Shown: positions 24,440-34,384, numbered from the stretch's first letter. The stretch: 64,000 nucleotides of DNA from CAYXLI01 sp964464925 (GCA_964464925.1 CAYXLI010000014.1:1-64000), one strand, 5' to 3'. The notes: generated from the sequence alone by a model not told the origin. A program made the numbers and translations.

Positions 24440-26347
24440 GTGTCGGCTATTGTTCCGGCTGCGGAATCGCGCGCAAGCTCCGTCAGCCGCTCCGCCCACG
24501 CCCGTGAGCGAAGTGCTCTCCGATTTTCAGCAGATCTGTGGATTGCGCTGCTTGCCATAGCTGCCATTCTGCTCCATTTGGGACTACGGCTTTCCGGCGC
24601 AGCATCTAATCTATATACCTTGCCGCTGTGGATCGCCCTGGGTGCGGGCGGGCTTCCGTTGGTGTACCGGTTGTTGCGGGCCTTGATACGCGGCGAATTC
24701 GGGTCGGACCTCCTGGCCGGTCTTTCGATCGTGACCTCCGCGATGCTTGGGGAGTATCTAGTGGGCGCGATCGTCGTCCTAATGCTGTCCGGCGGCTCTG
24801 CCCTTGAGGCGTTCGCCACCCGCCGCGCCTCTGCCGTTCTCGAAGCGTTGGCCAAGCGTGTCCCGAAAGTTGCACATCGCCGAAGTGCCGAGTCCGTCCA
24901 GGACGTAAACATCGCAGATGTTCAGATAGGTGATTTACTGGTCGTTTATCCGCACGAGATCTGCCCGGTCGACGGAGAGGTGAAGGAAGGCCACGGGCGC
25001 ATGAATGAGGCATACCTCACTGGCGAACCATTCGAGATCTCGAAGGCGCCCGGTGCATCGGTTCTCTCGGGAGCGGTAAACGGAGAGAGTGCGCTCGTCA
25101 TTCGTGCGACTCGTCTTCCAGTCGATTCCCGATACGCCCGAATCATGCGGGTGATGGAAGAGGCGGAGCAGAGCCGGCCTCGCATGCGGCGGATTGGTGA
25201 TCGGATAGGTGCATGGTATACGCCGGCGGCGGTGCTTGTGGCGTGCCTCGCCTGGCTGCTCAGCGGAGAGCGCCACCGGTTTCTCGCTGTTCTGGTGATC
25301 GCCACGCCATGCCCCGTGCTGATCGCAATCCCGGTTACGGTCATCGGCGCCATTTCGCTGGCCGCGCGGCGCGGAATCATTATTAAGAACCCGGCCATGC
25401 TCGAGCGCGTGGACACGTGCCGGACGGTGATCTTCGATAAGACTGGAACTCTCACTTATGGCCGCCCTTCGTTGACGGACGTGATCTGCTCCAACGGTTT
25501 TACGGAGACACAAGTTCTCTCGATTGCGGGCGCCATGGAGCAATACTCCAAACACCCGCTTGCTCACTCGATTCTTGAGCGGGTCCGGAACCAGCAGATC
25601 AGCCTTGCTTCCGTCGAACAGGTGAGCGAACCACCGGGAGAGGGACTTCGTGCGTTTGTCTCCGGAAAGACCGTGGAACTGACCGGCCGCCGTCAGTTAG
25701 AGGAACTGGGCACTCCGGATCTACCGGCGCCCTCTGCCGGAATGGAGTGCTTCCTGCTCGTCAATCACCGGGTTGCGGCGCTGTTCCGGTTTCGCGATGA
25801 GCCGAGAAATGAGAGCCGATCGTTCGTGGGACATTTGCGGCCACATCATCGCGTCACGCGAGTGATGCTTCTGTCAGGAGATCGAGAGCTGGAGGCGCGC
25901 CACTTGGCTGCGCAAGTCGGGATTACGGAGGTGCTCTCGGGTCAGAGTCCGGAAGATAAGGTGGCGACGGTGGCGGCGGAATCGGCAAAACAGCCCACTT
26001 TGTTTGTGGGGGACGGAATCAACGACGCTCCGGCAATGCAGGCAGCTACCGTCGGAGTTGCCTTCGGTCATCACAATGAGATCACGGCCGAGGCTGCGGA
26101 CGCGGTCCTGCTCGACCCAGCACTCAACAAAGTCGATGAATTGATGCACATCGGCGCGCGAATGAGGCGTATCGCTCTCCAAAGTGCTCTAGGCGGGATG
26201 GCCCTAAGCTTCCTCGGAATCGCGGCTGCAGCTTTCGGATATTTAGATCCCGTACCTGGGGCTGTGGCTCAGGAAGTGATCGATCTTCTCGCAGTTCTGA
26301 ATGCCGTTCGGGTATCCATTCCTCCGCCTTCCCTGGTCGATTTCTAA
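24440..26347 (+). CDS. Heavy-metal-translocating P1B-type ATPase
   Basis: A 635-residue membrane pump that uses ATP to move a transition metal. The GTG at 24440 is the only plausible start and its ribosome-binding site is weak. Hydrophobic helices lie at about 34-55, 60-80, 95-118, 262-310 and near the C-terminus. The actuator motif is TGEPF; the phosphorylated residue is D333 in DKTGTLT; KHPLA is the nucleotide-binding HP motif; GDGINDAPA is the hinge. The membrane metal-site motif is TPCP at 289-292, rather than the CPC of copper/zinc pumps or the SPC of cobalt pumps. There is no N-terminal metal-binding domain and no regulator or chaperone gene beside it, so the metal cannot be named. Confidence 0.9.
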   Translation: MSAIVPAAESRASSVSRSAHARERSALRFSADLWIALLAIAAILLHLGLRLSGAASNLYTLPLWIALGAGGLPLVYRLLRALIRGEFGSDLLAGLSIVTSAMLGEYLVGAIVVLMLSGGSALEAFATRRASAVLEALAKRVPKVAHRRSAESVQDVNIADVQIGDLLVVYPHEICPVDGEVKEGHGRMNEAYLTGEPFEISKAPGASVLSGAVNGESALVIRATRLPVDSRYARIMRVMEEAEQSRPRMRRIGDRIGAWYTPAAVLVACLAWLLSGERHRFLAVLVIATPCPVLIAIPVTVIGAISLAARRGIIIKNPAMLERVDTCRTVIFDKTGTLTYGRPSLTDVICSNGFTETQVLSIAGAMEQYSKHPLAHSILERVRNQQISLASVEQVSEPPGEGLRAFVSGKTVELTGRRQLEELGTPDLPAPSAGMECFLLVNHRVAALFRFRDEPRNESRSFVGHLRPHHRVTRVMLLSGDRELEARHLAAQVGITEVLSGQSPEDKVATVAAESAKQPTLFVGDGINDAPAMQAATVGVAFGHHNEITAEAADAVLLDPALNKVDELMHIGARMRRIALQSALGGMALSFLGIAAAAFGYLDPVPGAVAQEVIDLLAVLNAVRVSIPPPSLVDF

Positions 26348-26471
26348 TAGCGAGGAGCAGAGTACACCCATATAGGGGGAGTCCACTAAGACAATAGTAC
26401 CTAAGGTAAATTTTACTAAAGTGAAACTTGAGTAACATATCGATACCGTGGATAATGATCAAGCGACCATT

Positions 26472-27146
26472 ATGAAAAGACTCGCCTTAGCACTTATGAT
26501 TGTGGGACTTGTTACACTTGCGACAAGTTCAATGGCTTCGGCCACCACTCTGACCGGAGCAACCACGTTCGGCACCTCTAGCAATGGCTCATCGAACGGC
26601 GACTATTGGAATACGCTCGGAGGAGACGGAACTTACAACCTGTATCTTTGGACTCCATCGGGATGGGTAAACACTGGTGATGGCGCCGGCACGTCCATCA
26701 ACATCAACATGCTCCCGGGCACTTACACGTACACCTTGTACGCGAACCCGGGATCAACATCCGAGAACTTCGCTGGCCTGAACCTGTTTTTCAACGGAGC
26801 GGGAACCACTCCTCGCATTTCCGTATTCGCTCCTATCAGCAGCCATCTGTTCTCCAATAACAGCAGCACGAACACTCGTGCATTGGACAGCACTCTGGTG
26901 ACGGGCGCGAATGCCTCGGTGTTCGTAGATGGCGTGACGACCGTGTCGTTGACCGATTTCGTTCTCAATAATCCTCAGGTTGGAACTGCGACCGATTTCG
27001 TGAGCCCATTCAGCAACGCTCCCAATGGAACGAATGACCTGATTGGAAGCTTCACCCTGAGCGTCACAAACACCCCCGAGCCGAGCGCCTTGATCCTCTG
27101 TGGTGCTGGTCTCAGTGCGCTGGGCTTCTTCCGCCGCCGCCGTTAA
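26472..27146 (+). CDS. PEP-CTERM sorting-domain protein
   Basis: A 224-residue secreted protein. The ATG at 26472 (MKRLALALMIVGLV) starts the signal peptide directly; an upstream ATG at 26448 adds eight residues. The body is rich in Thr, Ser, Asn and Gly with beta-strand character. The tail carries the PEP motif in TPEPSALILCGAGL, a hydrophobic helix and FFRRRR. It is a stand-alone unit, ended by a strong terminator. It shares the TAAGGTAA upstream motif with the other PEP-CTERM operon (see findings). Confidence 0.85.
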   Translation: MKRLALALMIVGLVTLATSSMASATTLTGATTFGTSSNGSSNGDYWNTLGGDGTYNLYLWTPSGWVNTGDGAGTSININMLPGTYTYTLYANPGSTSENFAGLNLFFNGAGTTPRISVFAPISSHLFSNNSSTNTRALDSTLVTGANASVFVDGVTTVSLTDFVLNNPQVGTATDFVSPFSNAPNGTNDLIGSFTLSVTNTPEPSALILCGAGLSALGFFRRRR

Positions 27147-27177
27147 GATAGTTTTCGTAAGTCAGTTTTGTAACCAG

Positions 27178-27213
27178 AGGGCGGCAGACAACTGCCGCCC
27201 TTTCCTTTTTGTT
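27178..27213 (+). terminator. Intrinsic terminator after the PEP-CTERM gene
   Basis: A perfect 10-bp stem, AGGGCGGCAG (27178-27187) with CTGCCGCCCT (27192-27201), loop ACAA, followed by TTCCTTTTTG. It lies 31 bases after the stop of the PEP-CTERM gene and is the clearest terminator in the window. Confidence 0.9.
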
Positions 27214-27316
27214 GTCCTATCCTCCCTCGCAAATCCCAAAACCGAACAGCCGCCGAGCTGTCAGACGTTTGTTTTCAATGTAAATCTCTGGCATGATGCT
27301 TGCTCCTCGGACGTGC

Positions 27317-29737
27317 ATGCTCCGCGACTTCCTGATGGATGCCCGGCATTTGTTTCGCAGTTGGCGACGGAATCCCTTGGCCGCACTCGTACTGCTCTGC
27401 ATTCTATCCTTGGGAATCGCCGCCAATACTGCGATTTTCGGCGTCGTTCAGAGCATCCTCTTGCGGCCTATCCCGTACCCGGACTCTGACCGGCTCTGTC
27501 TTATTTGGGAAACTAATCCAGGCCAGGGTGTGAAGCGCGAGGGTCCTTCCGGTTCGAACTATTCGGACTGGCGCGAGCAGAACCGTTCCTTCGAGGATTT
27601 GGCGGCTATAGAAGTTGGTACCGCAACGATTACGGGTCAAGGAGAGCCGGAACAGATCCCCGGGCTCCGCGTGACGCCCAATCTCTTCAGCGTTCTTCAG
27701 GCCAAGGCGATTCTCGGAAGGCTGTTTTCGGATCAGGAGGCGAGCGGCGGCAGGCGGCCATACGTAATCCTGAGCTATGGATTCTGGCAGCGCCGGTTCG
27801 CCGGAGATCCGGCGATTCTCGGGAAGACCGTCATGGCCGACGGGCTTCCGTACGAGGTGATCGGCGTCCTTTCCAGGGATTTCTTCATGCCGGTTCCCTC
27901 CGACGTGTTCGTGCCTTACCCGTTCGATGAGCTGAAGACGAGGGCCCGGATGGACCACGATCTCGGCGTGATCGGCAGGTTGAAACGCGGAGTTTCTCCG
28001 CAACAGGCGAACGCCGAGATAGACGGCATTGCACGCCGCATCCAGGCCCAGCATCCCGAAGTGACCGGCTGGCTGGCAACCGTGGTTCCAATGCAGAAAG
28101 CACTGACGGAATCGGTGCGAACTTCGCTTCTGGTGCTGTTCGCCGCGGTTGGTTTTGTCTTGCTGCTGGTCTGCGCCAACGTTGCCAACCTGATGCTTGC
28201 CCGCTCAGTTGCCCGTAGACGTGAGATCGCCGTACGGGAGGCTCTTGGAGCGACGCGCACGCGCCTTTGGCGGCAACTGCTGGCGGAGAGTATCGTCACG
28301 GCGACCGTCGCGGGTCTCATCGGCCTGCTATTCGCGGTTTGGGCCATTCAGGGACTGCAGGCGATGCTGCCGTCGGTCACCACGATTCCCGACGCCGCGG
28401 CCGAGGTGGTGGTGCCCGATCTCCGCATTGATTGGGTGGTACTTTCATTCACACTCGCCGTGTCATTCGTTGCCGGCATTCTGTTTGGGCTCGCGCCCGC
28501 CATTGCGGCGCTCCGTGGCGACACGGCGGAGCAGTTAAAGCAGGGGGCCAAGGGCTCAGTTGGCGGCACACGAAAAATGCGCTACGGATTGCTGGCGGCC
28601 GAATTGGCGCTGGCCCAGATCCTCCTGGCCGGCGCGGGCCTGACGCTGCGGAGTTTCTTCGCCCTGCAACAAACGAGTCCCGGTTTCCAGGCCTCGCGGT
28701 TGCTCACAATGGAGATGGAGCTGCCGACCGACAGCCGGTACAAGAACAGCTTTGAGCAGGCCGATGTCTACCAGCGCTTCCTGAACGCGGTGCGAGCAAT
28801 TCCGGGCGTGGAGAGCGCCGGACTCACGTCCGTGCTGCCACTGGGACACGAGGACGAGCGGGCTCGGTTCCTAATCGAGAATGCCCCGCCGCTCTCTCCC
28901 GGAGAACGTCTGAGCGCCGACGCGCGGCGGATCACACCCGGGTTCCTCGAGACAATGAAGATACCGTTGATCGCCGGGAGGTCTTTCAACGAACGTGACA
29001 ATCGCGACGGCGTGCGCGTAGCCATTGTGGACAGCGCCTTTGCGAAGCGGTTCTTCCCGGATGGCAACCCGATCGGCCGCCGGGTGCTGTTCCGCAATCC
29101 ATACGAAATCGTCGGCGTAGTAGGGAGTGTGAAACATGAGGCGATGGCGCGGCCTCCGGCTCCCACGATTTACATGCCCATGCAGCAGGCGCCCACACCG
29201 CGCATGACGCTGTCGATTCGAACAGCCCGCGATCCGGTGCCGATGGTGAAGGATGTGAAACAGGCAATCTGGAGTGTGGACCGGGATCAGCCGGTGTTTC
29301 GCGTGCGGACCATGGAGAAAATCATAGACGCTTCGAATTCACAGGCGCGCACGTTGATGTTTGTGTTAGGAGGGTTCGCGGGGATCGCGGTGCTACTGGC
29401 GGCCTTGGGCGTATTCGGAATCGTGGCTTATAACGTTACCCAGAGGACGCGTGAGATCGGCATCCGTATTGCGCTGGGCGCCCGCGCGACGGATGTGTTC
29501 TCCATGGTGTTGCGTGAGTCGATGTTCGTTACCGCGATCGGTGTCGGGACCGGGATTTCGGGGGCCATTCTGGCGGGACGCGTCCTGGCGAACCAGTTAT
29601 ACGGAGTGAAGCCGTTCGAGCCCTTGCTGCTGCTGGTTCTGGCTTGCGGGCTTGGAGCGGTATCCATGCTGGCCAGCTATTTGCCCGCGCGCCGCGCCGC
29701 CAAGGTGGACCCTATGATTGCATTGCGCGAGGAATGA
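27317..29737 (+). CDS. MacB/FtsX-type permease of the acidobacterial duplicated orphan (ADOP) family
   Basis: An 806-residue membrane protein from the ATG at 27317; an ATG at 27293 adds eight residues. MLRDFLMDARHLFRSWRRNP matches the usual start of this family. It has two copies of the MacB periplasmic-core plus FtsX unit: a first helix (AALVLLCILSLGIAANTA), a periplasmic domain with LPYEVIGVLSRDF, three helices at about 278-400 with REIAVREALGATR, then a second half with the same order and REIGIRIALGARA near the C-terminus. ADOP permeases lack a linked ATPase, and none is adjacent here. The role in transport or mechanical signalling is unknown. Confidence 0.9.
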   Translation: MLRDFLMDARHLFRSWRRNPLAALVLLCILSLGIAANTAIFGVVQSILLRPIPYPDSDRLCLIWETNPGQGVKREGPSGSNYSDWREQNRSFEDLAAIEVGTATITGQGEPEQIPGLRVTPNLFSVLQAKAILGRLFSDQEASGGRRPYVILSYGFWQRRFAGDPAILGKTVMADGLPYEVIGVLSRDFFMPVPSDVFVPYPFDELKTRARMDHDLGVIGRLKRGVSPQQANAEIDGIARRIQAQHPEVTGWLATVVPMQKALTESVRTSLLVLFAAVGFVLLLVCANVANLMLARSVARRREIAVREALGATRTRLWRQLLAESIVTATVAGLIGLLFAVWAIQGLQAMLPSVTTIPDAAAEVVVPDLRIDWVVLSFTLAVSFVAGILFGLAPAIAALRGDTAEQLKQGAKGSVGGTRKMRYGLLAAELALAQILLAGAGLTLRSFFALQQTSPGFQASRLLTMEMELPTDSRYKNSFEQADVYQRFLNAVRAIPGVESAGLTSVLPLGHEDERARFLIENAPPLSPGERLSADARRITPGFLETMKIPLIAGRSFNERDNRDGVRVAIVDSAFAKRFFPDGNPIGRRVLFRNPYEIVGVVGSVKHEAMARPPAPTIYMPMQQAPTPRMTLSIRTARDPVPMVKDVKQAIWSVDRDQPVFRVRTMEKIIDASNSQARTLMFVLGGFAGIAVLLAALGVFGIVAYNVTQRTREIGIRIALGARATDVFSMVLRESMFVTAIGVGTGISGAILAGRVLANQLYGVKPFEPLLLLVLACGLGAVSMLASYLPARRAAKVDPMIALREE

Positions 29738-29781
29738 GCCGCCGGGCAGGCCGTTCGCAGTAAACTGGTATCGAACCCGCG

Positions 29782-32700
29782 ATGTCCTCTGCTGCACCCT
29801 TCGTCCATCTCCATTGCCACACGGATTACTCTCTACTAGACGGCGCATGTGAATGCGGCCAGCTCATGGATCTGGTGGTGGAGCAGCAGATGCCTGCCGT
29901 CGCCATGACTGACCACGGCAACCTGTTCGGCGCCGTTGAGTTCTACAACGCCGCCAAGAGCAAAGGCGTAAAACCGATCATCGGTTGCGAAGTCTACGTT
30001 TCGCAGCAGGGACACAAGATCCGCAATGAGTCGGATCGCTACAACCACCTGGTTTTGCTTTGCGAAAACCAAGAAGGCTATCGCAATCTCATCAAGCTGG
30101 TTTCGACCGGGTATCTCGACGGGTTCTACTACAAACCGCGTATCGATAAGGACCTGCTGGCGCAGCACTCGAAAGGGCTGATCTGCCTTTCGGCCTGTCT
30201 GCGGGGCGATGTAAACGAGACGCTGCTAGCGGACAAGTACGACGCGGGCCGGAAGCTCGCGTACGAGTATCAGGATATGTTCGGCCGAGGAAATTTCTTC
30301 CTCGAGATTCAGGATCACCAGTTGGAGCAGGACAAGCAGCTCATTCCGCTGCTCCGGAAGCTTTCCGCTGAAAGTGGCATTCCGCTAGTGGCCACCAACG
30401 ACGCGCATTATCTGCGCAAGAGCGACACGTTCATGCATGAGGTGATGCTCTGCGTACAGACAGGCAAGACGATGTCGGACCCGAACCACATGCGCTTCTC
30501 GACGCCGGAGTTCTACATCAAATCTCGCGCGGAGATGGAGCGCGTGTTTCCGGATTTTCCGGACGCGCTGACCCGAACTTGGGATATCGCGCAGCGCTGC
30601 AGCGTGAAGCTGGAGGCGATTCCGAATCCGTTCCCGAAGTTCGATGTGCCTGAGAATCACACAATCGACAGCTACTTCGAGTGGGTGGCGCGGCACGGGT
30701 TTGAAAAGCGCCGCCTATTTCTGGAGCACATGCAGGCGCAGGGCCGCCTGAAGCACGCGATTCCGGAGTATCTGGAGCGATTGGATCGCGAGATCAAGAC
30801 GATCCAGTCGATGAAGTTTTCAGGCTACTTCCTGGTGGTGTGGGATTTCATCCGATATGCGAAAGACCGCGGCATTCCGGTGGGCCCCGGGCGTGGTTCG
30901 GCAGCAGGCAGCCTGGTCGGCTATGCGATGGAAATTACGGACATCGACCCGCTGCAGTATGGCCTACTGTTTGAGCGCTTCCTGAATCCTGAACGTATCA
31001 GCATGCCTGATATAGACGTCGATTTCTGCACCCACGGCCGCGGCGAGGTGATTCAATACGTCACCGAGAAGTACGGCCGCGAGCAGGTCGCGCAGATCAT
31101 CACAATAGGCACCCTGGGTGCCCGCCAGGCCATCAAGGACGTGGGCCGCGCCCTCGATATGAAGATTGGTGAAGTCGAGCGCATCACGAAGCTCGTTCCC
31201 AGCGTTCTGAATATCAAGCTGAAGGAAGCGATCGCGCAGGAGCCCGGTTTTGAAGAGGCCGTCCAGAAGGACAGCCGCATTAAGGAACTGCTCGATGTGG
31301 CCGGACGCGTGGAGGGCATGGCGCGCAACGCCGGTGTGCATGCCGCTGGTGTGGTGATCTCTCCGGCGCCATTAAAAGATCTCGTGCCGCTGTACCGTAC
31401 GAACCGGGACGAAATCGTGACGCAGTATGATATGTCGGGCGTTGAGAAGCTCGGGCTCCTTAAGATGGACTTCCTGGGCCTGACGACGCTTACGATTATC
31501 AACGATGCGCTAAGACTTATCGGAAAGCATCGGGGCGTGAAGCTTGTTCTGGAGGAACTGCCGCTCGACGATAAAAAAGCGTACGAGATCTTCACGAACG
31601 GCTACACCAGCGGCGTCTTCCAGTTTGAATCGCGCGGAATGCGCGACATTCTCCGGAAGTACCAGCCGGAACGAATCGAAGATCTCTGCGCGCTGAACGC
31701 ACTTTACCGCCCGGGTCCGATCGAGGGCGGCATGATCGACGATTTCATCAATTGCAAGCACGGCCGCAAGGAAGTGAAGTACATGTTCCCCGTGCTGGAA
31801 GAAATCCTCTCCGAGACGTATGGCGTGATCGTGTATCAGGAGCAGGTGATGCAGGTGGCCAACCGCATCGCCGGATACTCGCTAGGTGAAGCCGACCTTC
31901 TCCGCCGTGCGATGGGCAAGAAGAAGAAGGAGGAGATGGATAAGCAGCGCGAGCGCTTTGTCAGCGGCGCGAAGGAGCTTGGCTTCAATACCAAGAAAGC
32001 CGAGCAACTGTTCGAGCTGATGGCGAAGTTCGCCGGGTATGGCTTCAACAAGTCGCATTCGGCCGCGTACGCGTATCTGGCTTACCTCACGGCTTACCTC
32101 AAGGCGCATTATCCGCTTGAGTTCATGTCAGCCCTGCTCACGTCGGAAACCGGGAACTCGGCCAAGGTGGTGAAGTACATCAATGAGTGCCGGGAAATGG
32201 GCATCAAGGTGCTGCCCCCGGACGTCAACAAGTCAGACAAAGACTTCACTCCGGACGGCGAGTTCATCCGCTTCGGTCTGAGCGCGATCAAGAACGTCGG
32301 CGTGGGCGCCGTGGAATCGATTATTCGGGCGCGGGAAGAGCACGGCGCGTTCTCATCCATTTACGGGCTCTGCGAGAAAGTCGATCTGAACGGCGTCAAC
32401 CGGCGCGTCATTGAGAGCCTTATCAAAGCGGGCGCAATGGATTCCCTTAACGGCACGCGTTCGCAATTGTTCGGCGCAATTGACTCCGCGATGGAAACGG
32501 GCGTGCGCGCCCAACGCGATAAAGCGAGCGGGCAGACGGGTCTCTTCGGTGGCATGTTCGGCGGCGAAGAGGAGACTACAGAGCCGGCTCTGCCAAACCT
32601 CCCGGATTGGAGCGAAAAAGACAAGCTTGCGGGAGAAAAGGAGATGCTCGGCTTCTACGTGACCGGCCACCCTCTGAACGCGTACATGGACAAGGTTCGC

Positions 32701-33258
32701 GAGCTGGCTACACACACGAGCGAAAACCTCGAAGGTCTGGAAAAAGGGGCTGACGTTACGGTCTGCGGCATTATCACTGGTGTTACCCGGAGAAGGAATA
32801 AGGAAGGGAAGCCGTGGGCCTCATTCCTGCTGGAGGATCTGCAAGGCGGGATCGAAACGATGGTTTTCACGAATTCGTACGATGCCGTGCTTTCCTCGCT
32901 GGTAGACGAATCGGCAGTGATGATCAAAGGGCAGGCGCTTCCGGAAGAGGGCAGTGCGACCAAGATTTCCGCGAAGGACATCATTCCCCTCGAAGTGGCC
33001 CGGGTGCCGCTTCCGTCGCTGATCTCCATCCGGGTTCCCCTGACCCAGAACGGGTCGAACGGCAGCGAAAGAGCCGAGAAACTTACGGAATTGTTCAAAC
33101 GCAAGCCCGGCTCGGCAGAGGTCCGGTTGCGTCTCGAAAAGCCGCGCGACTTTTCCGTTATTCTGGATGTGACTACGCGAGTGCGCCCGGACAAGGAATT
33201 CCGCGCTGAAGTTGAGCGGATTTGCGGTCCGGAGTCGCTGGAGATTCTCGCGAACTGA
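29782..33258 (+). CDS. dnaE: DNA polymerase III subunit alpha
   Basis: A 1158-residue DnaE, the catalytic subunit of the replicative polymerase. It begins with a PHP domain (VHLHCHTDYSLLDGA, AMTDHGNLFGA) at about 1-280. The palm follows with GPGRGSAAGSLVGY and the catalytic aspartates in MPDIDVDFC at about 408-414. RPGPIEGGMI, EQVMQVANRIAGY and GYGFNKSHSAAYA are conserved polymerase stretches. An OB-fold lies at about 990-1080 (DVTVCGIITGVTRRR). Length fits the family. accA begins eight bases after its stop, suggesting an operon. Confidence 0.95.
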   Translation: MSSAAPFVHLHCHTDYSLLDGACECGQLMDLVVEQQMPAVAMTDHGNLFGAVEFYNAAKSKGVKPIIGCEVYVSQQGHKIRNESDRYNHLVLLCENQEGYRNLIKLVSTGYLDGFYYKPRIDKDLLAQHSKGLICLSACLRGDVNETLLADKYDAGRKLAYEYQDMFGRGNFFLEIQDHQLEQDKQLIPLLRKLSAESGIPLVATNDAHYLRKSDTFMHEVMLCVQTGKTMSDPNHMRFSTPEFYIKSRAEMERVFPDFPDALTRTWDIAQRCSVKLEAIPNPFPKFDVPENHTIDSYFEWVARHGFEKRRLFLEHMQAQGRLKHAIPEYLERLDREIKTIQSMKFSGYFLVVWDFIRYAKDRGIPVGPGRGSAAGSLVGYAMEITDIDPLQYGLLFERFLNPERISMPDIDVDFCTHGRGEVIQYVTEKYGREQVAQIITIGTLGARQAIKDVGRALDMKIGEVERITKLVPSVLNIKLKEAIAQEPGFEEAVQKDSRIKELLDVAGRVEGMARNAGVHAAGVVISPAPLKDLVPLYRTNRDEIVTQYDMSGVEKLGLLKMDFLGLTTLTIINDALRLIGKHRGVKLVLEELPLDDKKAYEIFTNGYTSGVFQFESRGMRDILRKYQPERIEDLCALNALYRPGPIEGGMIDDFINCKHGRKEVKYMFPVLEEILSETYGVIVYQEQVMQVANRIAGYSLGEADLLRRAMGKKKKEEMDKQRERFVSGAKELGFNTKKAEQLFELMAKFAGYGFNKSHSAAYAYLAYLTAYLKAHYPLEFMSALLTSETGNSAKVVKYINECREMGIKVLPPDVNKSDKDFTPDGEFIRFGLSAIKNVGVGAVESIIRAREEHGAFSSIYGLCEKVDLNGVNRRVIESLIKAGAMDSLNGTRSQLFGAIDSAMETGVRAQRDKASGQTGLFGGMFGGEEETTEPALPNLPDWSEKDKLAGEKEMLGFYVTGHPLNAYMDKVRELATHTSENLEGLEKGADVTVCGIITGVTRRRNKEGKPWASFLLEDLQGGIETMVFTNSYDAVLSSLVDESAVMIKGQALPEEGSATKISAKDIIPLEVARVPLPSLISIRVPLTQNGSNGSERAEKLTELFKRKPGSAEVRLRLEKPRDFSVILDVTTRVRPDKEFRAEVERICGPESLEILAN

Positions 33259-33266
33259 TCCCGAAA

Positions 33267-34112
33267 ATGGCTGACCAGGCTCCCGCAGCAGCACCGCACA
33301 ACCCAAGCTGGGAACGCGTCCAGATCGCGCGGCATCCCAAACGCCCGCACGCGCTGGACTATATTAACCGGCTGTTCACCCGGTTTGAGGAGATACACGG
33401 CGACCGCGCGTTTGGCGACGACGCAGCGATAGTCTGTGGAATGGGCTTCTTCGATGACCGGCCAACGATGGTGATCGGCCAGCAAAAGGGCCGCGACACG
33501 AAGCAAAAATTGCACCGGAACTTCGGAATGCCAAAACCCGAAGGCTACCGCAAGGCGTTGCGGGCTATGCGGCTTGCGGCCAAGTTCCGCCGGCCGATTG
33601 TGACGCTGCTGGATACTCCGGGAGCTTATCCCGGAATTGATGCGGAAGAGCGTGGCCAGGCTGAAGCGATCGCTCTGAATCTGAGAGAAATGGCTCGCCT
33701 GGGAGTGCCGATCATTTCGATCATCATCGGAGAGGGGGGAAGCGGCGGAGCCTTGGGCATTGGCGTCGGGAACCGGGTGTACATGCTCGAGAACGCGATT
33801 TATAGTGTGATCTCGCCAGAGAGCTGCGCGGCCATCATCTGGAGAGATTCCGGGAAAGCCGAACTGGCGGCGGAGGCCTTGAAGCTAAGCGCGCCCGATC
33901 TGATGAAGCTAGGGATTGTCGACGGAATTGTTCCAGAGCCGGCGGGCGGAGCGCACAATGACGCCGAAGCAGCGGCGGATGCGCTGCGGGGAACACTGCG
34001 TCAAGCAATCGCGGAGTTGTCCAAGCTCAGCCCTGAACAGTTGGTTGACGAACGGTATGAAAAGTTCCGCAAGATGGGCAACTTCTTCGCAGAGGGAACC
34101 GCCTCCGCATGA
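33267..34112 (+). CDS. accA: Acetyl-CoA carboxylase carboxyltransferase subunit alpha
   Basis: A 281-residue subunit that, with AccD, moves the carboxyl group from biotin to acetyl-CoA for fatty-acid synthesis. Conserved stretches are QIARHPKRPHALDYI, GDRAFGDDAAIV, QQKGRDTKQK, RNFGMPKPEGYRKA, DTPGAYPGIDAEERGQ and IGEGGSGGALGIGVG. The start at 33267 follows the dnaE stop closely; an upstream in-frame ATG at 33222 lies inside dnaE and adds no family sequence. The usual N-terminal helical segment of about 60 residues is missing, so this is a short form. accD is not in the window. It overlaps the next small gene by four bases. Confidence 0.95.
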   Translation: MADQAPAAAPHNPSWERVQIARHPKRPHALDYINRLFTRFEEIHGDRAFGDDAAIVCGMGFFDDRPTMVIGQQKGRDTKQKLHRNFGMPKPEGYRKALRAMRLAAKFRRPIVTLLDTPGAYPGIDAEERGQAEAIALNLREMARLGVPIISIIIGEGGSGGALGIGVGNRVYMLENAIYSVISPESCAAIIWRDSGKAELAAEALKLSAPDLMKLGIVDGIVPEPAGGAHNDAEAAADALRGTLRQAIAELSKLSPEQLVDERYEKFRKMGNFFAEGTASA

Positions 34113-34375
34113 TGCGCAAGTTTCTTTTCGCCATTGCCGGCATTGTCGTATTCGTAGGTTTGTTGGTTTATATGACGGTAGGTCAGAAGCGCATGCGAGT
34201 CGAAGTTTGTATGACATATCAGGGCCGTCAGAACTGCGCGAAAGCTTCGGCGGAAACACGTGAGCAGGCTCTGAGAACGGCAACAACGAATGCGTGTGCG
34301 CTGATCGCGAGCGGCGTTACTGACTCACTCGCCTGCGAACGCGGCACACCTGTAAGCGTCAACTGGATTCAATAA
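34109..34375 (+). CDS. Small single-pass membrane protein of unknown function
   Basis: An 88-residue protein starting inside the end of accA (ATGA overlap). Residues 4-23 form one membrane helix (FLFAIAGIVVFVGLLVYM); the rest is a soluble domain with three cysteines (in EVCMTYQ, RQNCAKA, NACALIA) and one more in LACERG. Start and stop fit neatly between accA and the sigma-54 activator, so it is likely expressed. No family is recognised. Confidence 0.65.
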   Translation: MMRKFLFAIAGIVVFVGLLVYMTVGQKRMRVEVCMTYQGRQNCAKASAETREQALRTATTNACALIASGVTDSLACERGTPVSVNWIQ

Positions 34376-34384
34376 GGGTTCCTC

